Shown: positions 6,987 through 14,158, counted from the first letter of the stretch. The stretch is 17,849 nucleotides of DNA from UBA7985 sp965658725 (GCA_965658725.1 CBFHUI010000058.1:1-17849), one strand, 5' to 3'. Notes: a model not told the origin generated them from the sequence alone. Translations and numbers: made by a program.

Positions 6987-7194
6987 TAAGAGAAACCAGA
7001 TAAGCAAAGCGTTCATCAGACAGTCGATTGGCGCAGACAACGTTCCGCCTCTAGAGAAAAAAACAGAAAAAATTTCGCATGATAGGCCATAATCAGTACA
7101 AGTATGCCTATGAAATCCGGTAAATCCTCTTGTTACAGGAAAAAATTCTCTCATTGTGAAGGTGTCACCGTTTGTTGCAGAAGGCTAACGCCCC

Positions 7195-7953
7195 ATGGTT
7201 ACCGAAACCAACTTTGCTGCCTGGCCTCAGGGCGCTCAGGATGAACTGGTTCAAAATCTCACTGACGCTTTTCTCGAGCGCAGTGATTCTGAGGATCTGG
7301 ACTTGCGCGCCCTGCTCGATGATCCTCGGTTGGGCCGCTTTGCGCTGTTGTCGAGCTTTGGAGCGGAATCGGTGGTGATGATCCATCTGGTGACCAGCCT
7401 GCGTCGCGATGCGCCGGTTCTCTTTCTGGACACCGGCCAGCACTTTCCCGAGACACTGGCCTATGTCGAGCACGTGCGCGAAGCGCTCGGCCTTAATCTA
7501 CACATTATTGAGCCCGATAGCGCGCTGGCGCTGAGCGAGGATCCGTACAAGACGCTGCATAAAGCCAACCCCAATCAGTGCTGCATGCTCCGCAAGTCAC
7601 TTCCGCTGGGTGACGCGCTTCAGGGCTATGACACTTGGTTCACGGGCCGGAAACGCTTCCACGGCGGGTTGCGGTCTTTCATGCCGGTGATTGAGCGCGA
7701 CGGTCAGCACATCAAGATCAACCCTCTGGCGCGCTGGTCAAAAAAACGGGTGGAGCAGTACTTCTACGAGCACGACTTGCCCCGTCACCCGCTGGAGCGC
7801 TTTGGCTTTGCCAGCATTGGCTGTGCGCCGTGTACGGTGCCGATCGAGGCGGGGCAGGATATGCGGGACGGGCGCTGGGCCGACATGCCATCGAAGTTCG
7901 AATGCGGCATCCATCTCAGCCCCGATGGCACGCTGATCCGCGAGACCCGCTAG
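7195..7953 (+). CDS. cysH: Assimilatory adenylyl-sulfate (APS) reductase, [4Fe-4S] type
   Basis: CysH reduces activated sulfate to sulfite with thioredoxin or glutaredoxin electrons in assimilatory sulfur metabolism. The 252-residue protein has the PP-loop-like SSFGAES (53-59), LDTGQHFPET (79-87), the Fe-S cysteine sets CC at 129-130 and CAPC at 210-213, INPLARWS (175-182), and the C-terminal ECGIH (236-240), whose Cys237 is the catalytic nucleophile. The CC plus CxxC pattern marks the iron-sulfur class that uses APS rather than PAPS. ATG 7195 is preceded by AGAAGG about 10 nt upstream. It is divergent from the ArsR-metF operon, so the shared gap may co-regulate sulfate reduction and methionine supply. 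Other cys genes (sulfurylase, sulfite reductase) are not in the window. Its stop shares a CTAG tetranucleotide with the convergent IclR gene. Confidence 0.95.
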   Translation: MVTETNFAAWPQGAQDELVQNLTDAFLERSDSEDLDLRALLDDPRLGRFALLSSFGAESVVMIHLVTSLRRDAPVLFLDTGQHFPETLAYVEHVREALGLNLHIIEPDSALALSEDPYKTLHKANPNQCCMLRKSLPLGDALQGYDTWFTGRKRFHGGLRSFMPVIERDGQHIKINPLARWSKKRVEQYFYEHDLPRHPLERFGFASIGCAPCTVPIEAGQDMRDGRWADMPSKFECGIHLSPDGTLIRETR

Positions 7954-8774
7954 CTGGAAAGCAGCAGCTGGCGCAATTCTTCGGCGGCATCTTTGAGCAG
8001 CGGCACCACGTCTCGCGCGTGATTGATCGTCATGCGTTGGGAGGGTGCGTGCACGGACAAGGTCGAGAGAAGGCGCTTGTTCTGATCCAGAATAGGCACC
8101 GCGACGGCGACCATGCCGAGCATGAATTCCTCGTTGTCTTCAGCGTATCCCCGAACCCGCGTACGCTTGAGGTCGGTGAGCAGGGACGCCGCGTCGCGGT
8201 GTGTGTTGTCGGTGAGCGGTGCTTCTTGGGTCAGCGACTGCGCCAGCCGTTCGCGGTGCGAGGTTGCGAGCGTGCTCATGTAGAGCTTACCCGACGCGGT
8301 GGCGTGAAAGGGCACTTTCGTGCCGATGGGCAGTTGAATCCGCAGCGGCCATTTCGTCTCGACACGGTCGAGGTAGATCATCCCATCCCGATCCGGCAGC
8401 GCGATGTTGCAAGTCTCGCCCAGCTTTTCCGCAAGCGCGTTCAGCACTGCCCGCCGCGCCGTCCGCAACCGCACCGATGACACCACGCCAAAGGCGAGAT
8501 TCCGCAAGCGCGTGCTCGGCGAGTAGGAGCGGCCGTCGATGTCACGCTGGATAAAGCCTTCTTCCTCCAGCGAGGCGAAGATGCGGTGAATGGTGGCTTT
8601 GGTGAGCTTGAGGGACTGGTTCACCTCGGTCGGCGTCACGGGAACGCCTGCCTCGGCCACCTTTTCCAGCACGATCAGCGCGCGCAGTGTGGTCGGCACC
8701 TTGTCCGGGCGCGGATCGCCGTTGGTCTCGTCGTTTGCGAACGCAGAGTCAGTCAGGATCGATGTTTGCGCCAT
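7950..8774 (-). CDS. IclR-family transcriptional regulator
   Basis: A 274-residue regulator with the IclR layout. After a 25-residue polar tail comes a winged HTH (about 27-85; recognition region KLTKATIHRIFASLEEEGFI, 56-75), then a GAF-like effector domain (about 95-270) with the family motifs PIGTKVPFHATASGKLYMS (149-167), VRGYAEDNEEFMLGMVAVAVPI (207-228) and LSTLSVHAPSQRM (237-249). IclR proteins bind small carboxylates and regulate nearby catabolic genes. The gene is divergent from xsc across a 468-bp gap, so control of sulfonate catabolism is the simplest inference; the best known xsc-linked regulator, TauR, is of a different (GntR/MocR) family. ATG 8774 has AAGGG just upstream. The stop overlaps that of cysH by 4 bp. 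Confidence 0.92.
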   Translation of the reverse strand: MAQTSILTDSAFANDETNGDPRPDKVPTTLRALIVLEKVAEAGVPVTPTEVNQSLKLTKATIHRIFASLEEEGFIQRDIDGRSYSPSTRLRNLAFGVVSSVRLRTARRAVLNALAEKLGETCNIALPDRDGMIYLDRVETKWPLRIQLPIGTKVPFHATASGKLYMSTLATSHRERLAQSLTQEAPLTDNTHRDAASLLTDLKRTRVRGYAEDNEEFMLGMVAVAVPILDQNKRLLSTLSVHAPSQRMTINHARDVVPLLKDAAEELRQLLLSS

Positions 8775-8850
8775 AAAGCCCTTGGTGCTGAAGTATCAAG
8801 CCATTTCTGGGGAGCGGGCCGCTAGGCTCCGAAGCCGGAGGACAGCAGCA

Positions 8851-8870
8851 GGTTTCCGGGATAGTAAACC
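8851..8870. promoter_or_regulatory. Candidate IclR operator dyad
   Basis: Inverted arms GGTTT (8851-8855) and AAACC (8866-8870), with an extra matched C/G pair at 8857/8864, form a 20-bp imperfect palindrome about 77 bp upstream of the IclR start. The size is similar to operators of IclR-type regulators. No binding data exist, so this is only a candidate. Confidence 0.3.
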
Positions 8871-9133
8871 TCAATTCCAAGGGCGGGGGAACCCCTTCCC
8901 AACAAGAGGCAGAAAACAGCTGGCAGAGAGCCTCCGCCTGCGAGTCTCTACAGAAAATGCAACCAAATGCAAAAATGCGTCCCAAAAAACAGCAAAAACG
9001 CAAAATAATCCTCGAAAAACGGAGAGCAATCCTGCCCCGCACAATTCAAGGGCGCAATGCAGGAAATGGCGCTTGCAGTTCCAAAAATTTTGCCCTTAAC
9101 AGACAGCAATTGCGCTGCTCTCAGCCACGGCTT

Positions 9134-9163
9134 GCCTGCCTTCGGGCGGCGACTTTGGCAGGC
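9134..9163 (+). other. Leader hairpin upstream of xsc (7-bp stem)
   Basis: GCCTGCC (9134-9140) pairs perfectly with GGCAGGC (9157-9163) across a 16-nt loop. A smaller alternative, GCC-TTCG-GGC, overlaps its left arm, so two exclusive folds are possible. It lies about 80 nt before the xsc start, inside the probable untranslated leader. Confidence 0.4.
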
Positions 9164-9202
9164 GCTGTAAAGGCCGCAGGGCGCGCCACTCCACGGGAAC
9201 CC

Positions 9203-9216
9203 CAGCCGCGAGGCTG
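9203..9216 (+). other. GNRA-tetraloop hairpin just upstream of xsc
   Basis: CAGCC (9203-9207), loop GCGA, GGCTG (9212-9216): a 5-bp GC-rich stem closed by a GNRA-type tetraloop, ending 26 nt before the xsc start codon and just upstream of the probable ribosome binding region. It could stabilise or modulate the leader RNA. It could also be chance in GC-rich DNA. Confidence 0.4.
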
Positions 9217-9242
9217 TAGGACGAAAAGGGACGGACCAGACT

Positions 9243-11021
9243 ATGAAAATGACGACCGAAGAAGCCTTTGTAAAAGTGCTTCAGATGCACGGCATCGAGC
9301 ACGCTTTTGGGATCATTGGCTCGGCGATGATGCCAATTTCCGATCTGTTCCCGCAGGCGGGGATCAAGTTCTGGGACTGCGCTCACGAGTGTAACGCGGG
9401 CATGTCAGCGGACGGCTACACCCGCGCGACCGGTAAGATGTCCATGGCGATTGCCCAGAACGGTCCCGGGATCACCAACTTTGTCACCCCGATCAAGACC
9501 GCATACTGGAACCACACCCCGCTTCTGCTGGTCACGCCGCAGGCTGCGAACAAGACCATCGGGCAGGGCGGTTTTCAGGAAGTTGAGCAGATGGCTCTGT
9601 TCAAGGACATGGTTTGCTATCAGGAAGAGGTGCGCGACCCCTCTCGGATCGCTGAAGTGCTTAACCGCGTGATCGAGAAAGCCTTCCGCGGCTCAGCGCC
9701 GGCGCAGATCAACGTACCGCGCGATTTCTGGACTCAAGTGGTTGACATCGAGCTGCCGCAGATCGTTCGTATTGGCCGCTCCGCTGGTGATCAGAGCGCG
9801 ATTGACCGCGCCGCTGAGCTACTGTCTTCGGCCAAGTTCCCGGTGATCCTCAACGGCGCCGGCGTCGTGCTGGCGGGCGCCATTCCGGCGTCTGCAGAAC
9901 TCGCTGAGCGGCTGGATGCGCCTGTGTGCTGTAACTATCAGCACAACGACGCCTTCCCCGGCTCCCACCCACTGGCCTGTGGCCCGCTGGGTTACAATGG
10001 TTCCAAGGCTGCCATGGAGTTGATCTCCAAGGCTGACGTCGTCCTCGCGCTCGGCACTCGCCTGAACCCATTCTCAACCCTGCCAGGGTACGGGATCAAC
10101 TACTGGCCCCAAGACGCCAAGCTGATCCAAGTCGACATCAATGCTGACCGCATCGGCCTGACCAAGCGCGTCGAAGTGGGCATTCAGGGCGATGCCAAGC
10201 TGGTCGCTGAACAGCTGCTCGCGCGCCTGTCCCCGACGGCCGGTGATGCGGGCCGTGACGCGCGGACGGCACTGGTTGCGGAAACCAAGTCCCGCTGGTC
10301 CCAGCAGCTGACCTCCATGGACCACGAAGACGATGATCCGGGCACGAACTGGAACGAGCGCGCCCGCGACCGCCAGCCCCAGCGCATGTCTCCGCGCATG
10401 GCGTGGCGCGCGATCATGTCCGCGCTACCCAAGGAGGCGATCATCTCCTCCGATATCGGCAACAACTGCGCCATCGGTAACGCTTACCCGAGCTTTGATG
10501 AGGGCCGGAAGTACCTCGCGCCGGGCCTGTTCGGTCCCTGTGGCTACGGTCTGCCGTCGATCCTCGGGGCGAAGATCGGTCAGCCAGATGTGCCTGTGGT
10601 GGGTTTCGCCGGTGATGGCGCGTTCGGCATCTCGATGAACGAGATGACGGCCTGTGGCCGCAACGACTGGCCGCCGATCACCATGGTGATTTTCCGCAAC
10701 TACCAGTGGGGCGCGGAAAAGCGCAACACGACGCTGTGGTTCGAAGACAACTTTGTGGGTACCGAGCTGAACCTTGATGTGAACTACGCCAAGATCGCGG
10801 ACGCTTGTGGCCTGAAGGGCGTGCAAGTGACGAGCATGGACGCGCTCACCGACGCTCTGAACACGGCGATCAAGGAGCAGATGGAGAACGGCGTTACCAC
10901 CTTCATCGAGTGTGTGCTGAACCAAGAACTGGGCGAGCCTTTCCGTCGCGACGCGATGAAAAAGCCGGTTTCCGTTGCGGGCATCGACCCCAGCGACATG
11001 CGCCCACAGCAGGTGGCCTAA
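9243..11021 (+). CDS. xsc: Sulfoacetaldehyde acetyltransferase
   Basis: Xsc is a thiamine-diphosphate enzyme that converts sulfoacetaldehyde plus phosphate to acetyl phosphate and sulfite, the shared desulfonation step in breakdown of taurine, isethionate and related C2 sulfonates. The 592-residue length fits the family, and the N-terminus MKMTTEEAFVKVLQMHGIEH is characteristic. ThDP features: Glu49 in CAHEC (cofactor-activating Glu), then GDGAFG (458-463) through FRNYQWG (484-490), the GDG-(N) diphosphate/Mg motif. Also typical are GQGGFQEVEQ (107-116), YNGSKAAMEL (251-260), SMDHEDDDPGT (358-368) and LFGPCGYGLP (429-438). It is divergent from an IclR gene and followed by a strong terminator, so it is probably transcribed alone. 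A phosphotransacetylase gene (pta), often adjacent, is absent here, as are taurine aminotransferase/dehydrogenase and uptake genes. It might instead be called acetolactate synthase by general searches, but the motifs fit Xsc. Confidence 0.95.
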   Translation: MKMTTEEAFVKVLQMHGIEHAFGIIGSAMMPISDLFPQAGIKFWDCAHECNAGMSADGYTRATGKMSMAIAQNGPGITNFVTPIKTAYWNHTPLLLVTPQAANKTIGQGGFQEVEQMALFKDMVCYQEEVRDPSRIAEVLNRVIEKAFRGSAPAQINVPRDFWTQVVDIELPQIVRIGRSAGDQSAIDRAAELLSSAKFPVILNGAGVVLAGAIPASAELAERLDAPVCCNYQHNDAFPGSHPLACGPLGYNGSKAAMELISKADVVLALGTRLNPFSTLPGYGINYWPQDAKLIQVDINADRIGLTKRVEVGIQGDAKLVAEQLLARLSPTAGDAGRDARTALVAETKSRWSQQLTSMDHEDDDPGTNWNERARDRQPQRMSPRMAWRAIMSALPKEAIISSDIGNNCAIGNAYPSFDEGRKYLAPGLFGPCGYGLPSILGAKIGQPDVPVVGFAGDGAFGISMNEMTACGRNDWPPITMVIFRNYQWGAEKRNTTLWFEDNFVGTELNLDVNYAKIADACGLKGVQVTSMDALTDALNTAIKEQMENGVTTFIECVLNQELGEPFRRDAMKKPVSVAGIDPSDMRPQQVA

Positions 11022-11059
11022 GGCCGCCGCTGCCTCGCCCTGCGACGCGACACAAGAGA

Positions 11060-11088
11060 AAGGGACGCTGCCTCAGCGTCCCTTTTTT
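11060..11088 (+). terminator. Rho-independent terminator after xsc
   Basis: The inverted repeat GGGACGCTG (11062-11070), loop CCT, CAGCGTCCC (11074-11082) runs directly into TTTTTT (11083-11088), with AA before the stem that can extend the pairing. It lies 38 nt after the xsc stop. The perfect 9-bp GC-rich stem plus U-tract makes it the clearest intrinsic terminator in the window. Confidence 0.93.
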
Positions 11089-11219
11089 CGTTTGGAGCAG
11101 GCTACCCAGTCTTTGCTCGTTACACGGCTTTCGCCTGCGCCTGCACAAGCTTAAACTGACGCACCCCTAACCGCCTGTCCCTCCATTTCGCCCCTGCCAC
11201 TCCCCGAGAAAGCCGCCCC

Positions 11220-12326
11220 ATGAGCCCTTCGCTGCCTGCCACCATGAAAGCCGTTGTCACCACCGGCAACGGCGGCTTTGACAAGCTCGACTACCGTGAT
11301 GTTCCAACCCCTGCGCCGGGCGAGGGCGAGGTTCTGCTGCGGGTGCTGGCGGCCGGGATGAATAACACCGAGATCAACACGCGCCTGGGCTGGTACTCTG
11401 CTGACGTGTCGGTCTCCACTGATGCTGAAGCCTCTGACGCGGTGACGGGCAACCGCGAGGATGGCGGCTGGGCGGGAAAGACGCCGTTTCCGCTCATTCA
11501 GGGGACCGATTGCTGTGGGGAAATCGTTGGCTTCGGCGCTAACCTGCACGCGCGCGATCAGGCGCGGCTGGCACTGGGGCAGCGGGTTCTTGTCCGGGCC
11601 TGCATGCGCTCGAAGGGCTTCGACGACCTCGAATGCCTGTGGATGGCTTCGGACTTTGACGGAGCGTTCGCGCAGTTTGTGCGGGTACCGGCGAGCGAGG
11701 TGTTTCCCGTCTCCTGCTCATGGAGCGACGCTGAGCTGGCGACCATTCCCTGTGCTTACGCCACCGCAGAAACCATGCTCCACCGCGCCGGGGTCGGACC
11801 GGGGCAGCACGTGTTGGTCGCTGGGGCTTCGGGCGGGGTAGGCTCGGCTGCTGTTCAGCTGGCGCGGGTGCGCGGGGCGCAGGTCACGGCACTGACCAGC
11901 GCGGGCAAAGCCGAGCGCGTGCGGGCGCTGGGTGCAGACCGTACGCTGGACCGGCGCGAGGATATCGGCGCGGCGCTGGGCGCGTTCTCAGTCGATGTGG
12001 TGGTGGATAATGTCGCCGGTGAAGGCTTTCCGGCCATGCTCAAGGTGCTCAAGCGCGGCGGTCGGTTGACCACCTCCGGCGCCATTGCCGGGCCGATCGT
12101 CGATCTGGATATGCGGGATCTCTATCTCAAAGACATCACCCTGATCGGTTCAACGGCATGGGATGAGCCCGTTTTCCCACGGCTCGTTAGCCTGATCGAA
12201 GCCGGAGCGATCAAGCCGCTGGTCGAGCGCACCTTTCCGCTGGATCAGATCGTACCCGCTCAACAGCTCTTCCTCGAAAAGCAACACGTCGGCAACTTCG
12301 TCTTGATCCCCCCGGCCATCGCCTAG
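11220..12326 (+). CDS. Zinc-independent alcohol dehydrogenase / quinone oxidoreductase family protein (MDR)
   Basis: A 368-residue medium-chain dehydrogenase/reductase. A GroES-like N-terminal domain (MKAVVTTGNGGFDKLDYRDVP at about 9-29; AAGMNNTEINTRLGWY at 44-59) precedes a Rossmann domain with the NADPH-binding loop AGASGGVGSAAVQLA (201-215). The zinc-ligand GHE motif of true alcohol dehydrogenases is missing, and the GASGGVG loop matches quinone oxidoreductase-type members, so NAD(P)H-dependent reduction of an enone, quinone or aldehyde is likely. ATG 11220 is preferred over the in-frame ATG 11244 because only the former has a purine-rich GAGAAAG upstream; the extra eight residues add no recognisable motif. 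It is separated from xsc by a terminator and is not obviously part of its unit. Substrate unknown. Confidence 0.88.
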   Translation: MSPSLPATMKAVVTTGNGGFDKLDYRDVPTPAPGEGEVLLRVLAAGMNNTEINTRLGWYSADVSVSTDAEASDAVTGNREDGGWAGKTPFPLIQGTDCCGEIVGFGANLHARDQARLALGQRVLVRACMRSKGFDDLECLWMASDFDGAFAQFVRVPASEVFPVSCSWSDAELATIPCAYATAETMLHRAGVGPGQHVLVAGASGGVGSAAVQLARVRGAQVTALTSAGKAERVRALGADRTLDRREDIGAALGAFSVDVVVDNVAGEGFPAMLKVLKRGGRLTTSGAIAGPIVDLDMRDLYLKDITLIGSTAWDEPVFPRLVSLIEAGAIKPLVERTFPLDQIVPAQQLFLEKQHVGNFVLIPPAIA

Positions 12327-12413
12327 CGCCACGCTTTTGTTTGCTGCCGCGCCGTGGCTGGGGCAGGGTGAAGGACAAGAGACCGGAACGCCGAGCAGGG
12401 AGGGGGGTGCGTC

Positions 12414-13331
12414 ATGATCGAAACCAGAAGCCGCACCTTGCTGGCCATTGGCATGGTGCTGCTTTCCATCATCGGTTTCGATTCCATGGCGATCATCGTC
12501 CGCATTCTGATCAGCCAGGGCTATTCCCCGCCGGAGTTGGCGGCCTACCGCAACACGTTGGGCATCATTCCCTCCCTGATCGTCATCTTCACGCTTGGGG
12601 AGTTCAAGCTGAATCGCCAAACCCTCATCATCCGGCGCTGGCGCTTGGCGCTGTTCCGAGGGGTCACGGTGACTGTGGCGCAACTGGCGTTCTATACCGC
12701 GTTGTCGAAGCTGGAACTGGCGACGATTTCCGCGCTCGCGCAAACCAACGCCCTGTTCGTGGTCGTTATGGCCGTGGTGATGTTTGGCGACCGGGTCGGG
12801 CCATGGCGGATATCGGCGGTACTGATTGGTTTTGCCGGGGTCATCTGGGTGCTGCGGCCAGGGTCGGAGACCTTCACCCCGCTCGCCTTGCTGCCGATCG
12901 TTGCGGCTTTTTGCTATGGTTACTCGATGGTGACGGTGCGCCTGTTCTCCGACGAAATCCCGAGCGCTTTGCTCTACCTCTACTCTTCGCTGGCCAGCGC
13001 GGTTGGCGGGTTTGGGCTGGCGCTGTTGACCACGGGGTTTTCGCCGCTGGGCGGCTGGTCGGATGCGTTGCTGATCTTTGGTATGTCCATGGCGGGCGGG
13101 GTGGCAGTGCTGCTGCTCATGTTCGCCTACCGCATTGCGCCATCTGCGGTGCTTGCACCCTTTGGCTATTTGGGAATCCTGACCGCGTTGGGCTTTGGCT
13201 GGCTGTTCTTCCGCGAAGCACCGCTCGATACGCTCTTCCCCGGCGCGATCCTGATCGTGGGCGCAGGCGTGCTGCTGATCTGGCGAGAGAACACCCACAG
13301 GGCGAGAGCCAAGGACGATCACCCGCAATAG
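12414..13331 (+). CDS. DMT-superfamily (EamA) transporter
   Basis: A 305-residue integral inner-membrane protein with about ten hydrophobic helices in two EamA repeats (roughly residues 8-138 and 148-292), the usual size and layout for drug/metabolite transporters. Features include the early segment LLAIGMVLLSIIGFDSMAIIVRIL, the mid-repeat ATISALAQTNALFVVVMAVVMFGDR-like region (102-126) typical of EamA domains, and its second-repeat counterpart APSAVLAPFGYLGILTALGFGWLFFRE. A charged tail (ENTHRARAKDDHPQ) ends it in the cytoplasm. GGGAGGGGGG just before ATG 12414 is a strong ribosome binding site. It follows the oxidoreductase by 87 bp on the same strand and could be co-transcribed. Members export amino acids, metabolites or drugs; the substrate cannot be assigned. 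Confidence 0.9.
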   Translation: MIETRSRTLLAIGMVLLSIIGFDSMAIIVRILISQGYSPPELAAYRNTLGIIPSLIVIFTLGEFKLNRQTLIIRRWRLALFRGVTVTVAQLAFYTALSKLELATISALAQTNALFVVVMAVVMFGDRVGPWRISAVLIGFAGVIWVLRPGSETFTPLALLPIVAAFCYGYSMVTVRLFSDEIPSALLYLYSSLASAVGGFGLALLTTGFSPLGGWSDALLIFGMSMAGGVAVLLLMFAYRIAPSAVLAPFGYLGILTALGFGWLFFREAPLDTLFPGAILIVGAGVLLIWRENTHRARAKDDHPQ

Positions 13332-13460
13332 GGTTGGTTTGCCCTCGTTTAAGCGGCAAGAAAGCCTCAAAACAGCCGTTCAACCACCTTAGTCCCGCAA
13401 AAATAGTCGATTTGCACTAGCTCTCTGTGCGACATGAGTCCCCGGATTAAAGGCACAGTC

Positions 13461-13466
13461 AGGGGG
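13461..13466 (+). promoter_or_regulatory. Shine-Dalgarno site that fixes the start of the ClpP-fold gene
   Basis: AGGGGG lies 8 nt before ATG 13475. An alternative in-frame GTG begins at 13466, on the last base of the site itself, and cannot use it, so ATG 13475 is chosen. Confidence 0.6.
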
Positions 13467-13474
13467 TGCGGAGC

Positions 13475-14125
13475 ATGCCGGTTTCGGTGGTGCATTGGCT
13501 CAAGTGGATCGCGCTGCTCCTCAGCTTGTCGATCCTCGCGGCCTATGTGTACTTCGAATTCGGTCCTGGCCGGGTGGTCAAGGCGACCTTTGAACCGGGC
13601 GCTGATGGTTTCTACATGCGCGGTGTAATCACCAGCGCAACCCCGCGCGACCTCGCCGAGGCGATGGAAGAGTTCCCCGGTCTCAGCCGCATCGTCATGG
13701 TGGACGTTCCCGGTTCGATCGATGACGCCGCCAACCTCGAAGCCGCTGCTATGGTCCGCGCAGCGCGGATGACGACGGAGCTGCCCGCCGACGGCGTGAT
13801 CGCGTCGGGGGGAACAGATTTCTTCCTCGCCGGGACCGATCGCGTGATCCAGATTGGCGGGTGCGTCGGCGTCCATGCTTGGTCGCGCGGCATGTTCAGC
13901 GCGCCGGCGCGCGATCTGCCCAGAGACCACCCCAGTCACGCACCCTATCTGGCCTATTACGCTAGTGTTGGCATCGATCCAGCATTCTATTGGTACACCC
14001 TTAGCGCTGCCCCGCCTTCAAGCGTTCATTGGATGACCAGCGCCGAGATGCGCACCTATTCGGTTGCAACAATGTACGAAACCGCGCAGATTTCTTCCAT
14101 CAGACCATGCGAGGATCGCCCCTAG
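13475..14125 (+). CDS. Membrane-anchored ClpP/crotonase-fold serine hydrolase-like protein (often labelled alpha/beta hydrolase)
   Basis: A 216-residue protein with a single N-terminal membrane segment (about residues 7-28) and a soluble remainder predicted in the periplasm. The core resembles the ClpP/crotonase fold of COG3904-like proteins. MRGVITSATPRDLAEAM and IVMVDVPGSIDD form the first strands, VIASGGTDFFLAG (108-120) places Ser111 where ClpP has its nucleophile (AAS-x-G...LLAAG), and GGCVGVHAW (128-136) places His134 like the catalytic His of ClpP (MIHQP). The Ser-His spacing of 23 is close to the ClpP value of 25. The tail has the family-like YYASVGIDPAFYWYTL and SSVHWMTSAEM blocks. 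A periplasmic peptidase or esterase activity is inferred, not shown. Substrate unknown. It ends 33 bp before the aminotransferase start. Confidence 0.72.
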   Translation: MPVSVVHWLKWIALLLSLSILAAYVYFEFGPGRVVKATFEPGADGFYMRGVITSATPRDLAEAMEEFPGLSRIVMVDVPGSIDDAANLEAAAMVRAARMTTELPADGVIASGGTDFFLAGTDRVIQIGGCVGVHAWSRGMFSAPARDLPRDHPSHAPYLAYYASVGIDPAFYWYTLSAAPPSSVHWMTSAEMRTYSVATMYETAQISSIRPCEDRP

Positions 14126-14158
14126 CCATCCCGCCAGTCGTGAAGGGAGCCTTGGGCC

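Larger units (their letters stand above)
6933..7194. promoter_or_regulatory. Divergent control region between ArsR-metF operon and cysH
   Basis: This 262-bp gap is clearly more AT-rich than its surroundings and separates two divergently transcribed sulfur genes. It contains the predicted minus-strand promoter and dyad operator (6958-6986) and a 9-bp direct repeat AACCAGATA at 6952-6960 and 6994-7002. It also contains an imperfect dyad ATAGGC/GCCTAT at 7082-7087 and 7106-7111, nearer cysH. The 7051-7074 stretch is A-rich. No convincing sigma-70 promoter for cysH stands out; CATAAT at 7088-7093 is a possible -10 without a good -35. Confidence 0.6.
8775..9242. promoter_or_regulatory. 468-bp divergent IclR-xsc control region
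   Basis: I see no convincing gene here. From the IclR side it holds a hairpin CTCCG-AAGC-CGGAG (8827-8840), a palindromic candidate operator (8851-8870), and a run of A-tracts (8954-9019), several spaced by near multiples of 10.5 bp. Further on are AAATGC repeated at 8955, 8965 and 8973, the palindrome GCAATTGC (9106-9113), and two hairpins close to the xsc start. TTGCAG (9073-9078) followed 18 nt later by TAACAG is a weak promoter candidate for xsc. If it is used, the xsc leader would be over 100 nt. Confidence 0.5.

Noticed and set aside
7161..7169. GGTGTCACC short palindrome before cysH
   Set aside because: Arms of only 4 bp, with no repeat or promoter relation; likely chance.
6933..7194. 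SAM or SAH riboswitch upstream of the ArsR-metF operon
   Set aside because: The predicted leader is only about 20 nt and I see no multi-helix junction or pseudoknot. A protein-operator dyad explains the region better.
10425..10925. Minus-strand open frame inside xsc
   Set aside because: His/Arg-rich shadow of a strongly conserved ThDP-enzyme region.
12150..13370. A long minus-strand open frame (406 codons) antisense to the oxidoreductase end and the EamA transporter
   Set aside because: Its translation is rich in Arg, Gln, His and Asp with no domain or hydrophobic pattern, which is typical of the antisense of a GC-rich membrane-protein gene. The + strand reading has clear EamA features and a strong ribosome site.
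13350..13376. Possible terminator after the EamA transporter (GCGGC and GCCGT arms)
   Set aside because: The stem is about 5 bp with a G-T pair, a long loop and no T-tract.
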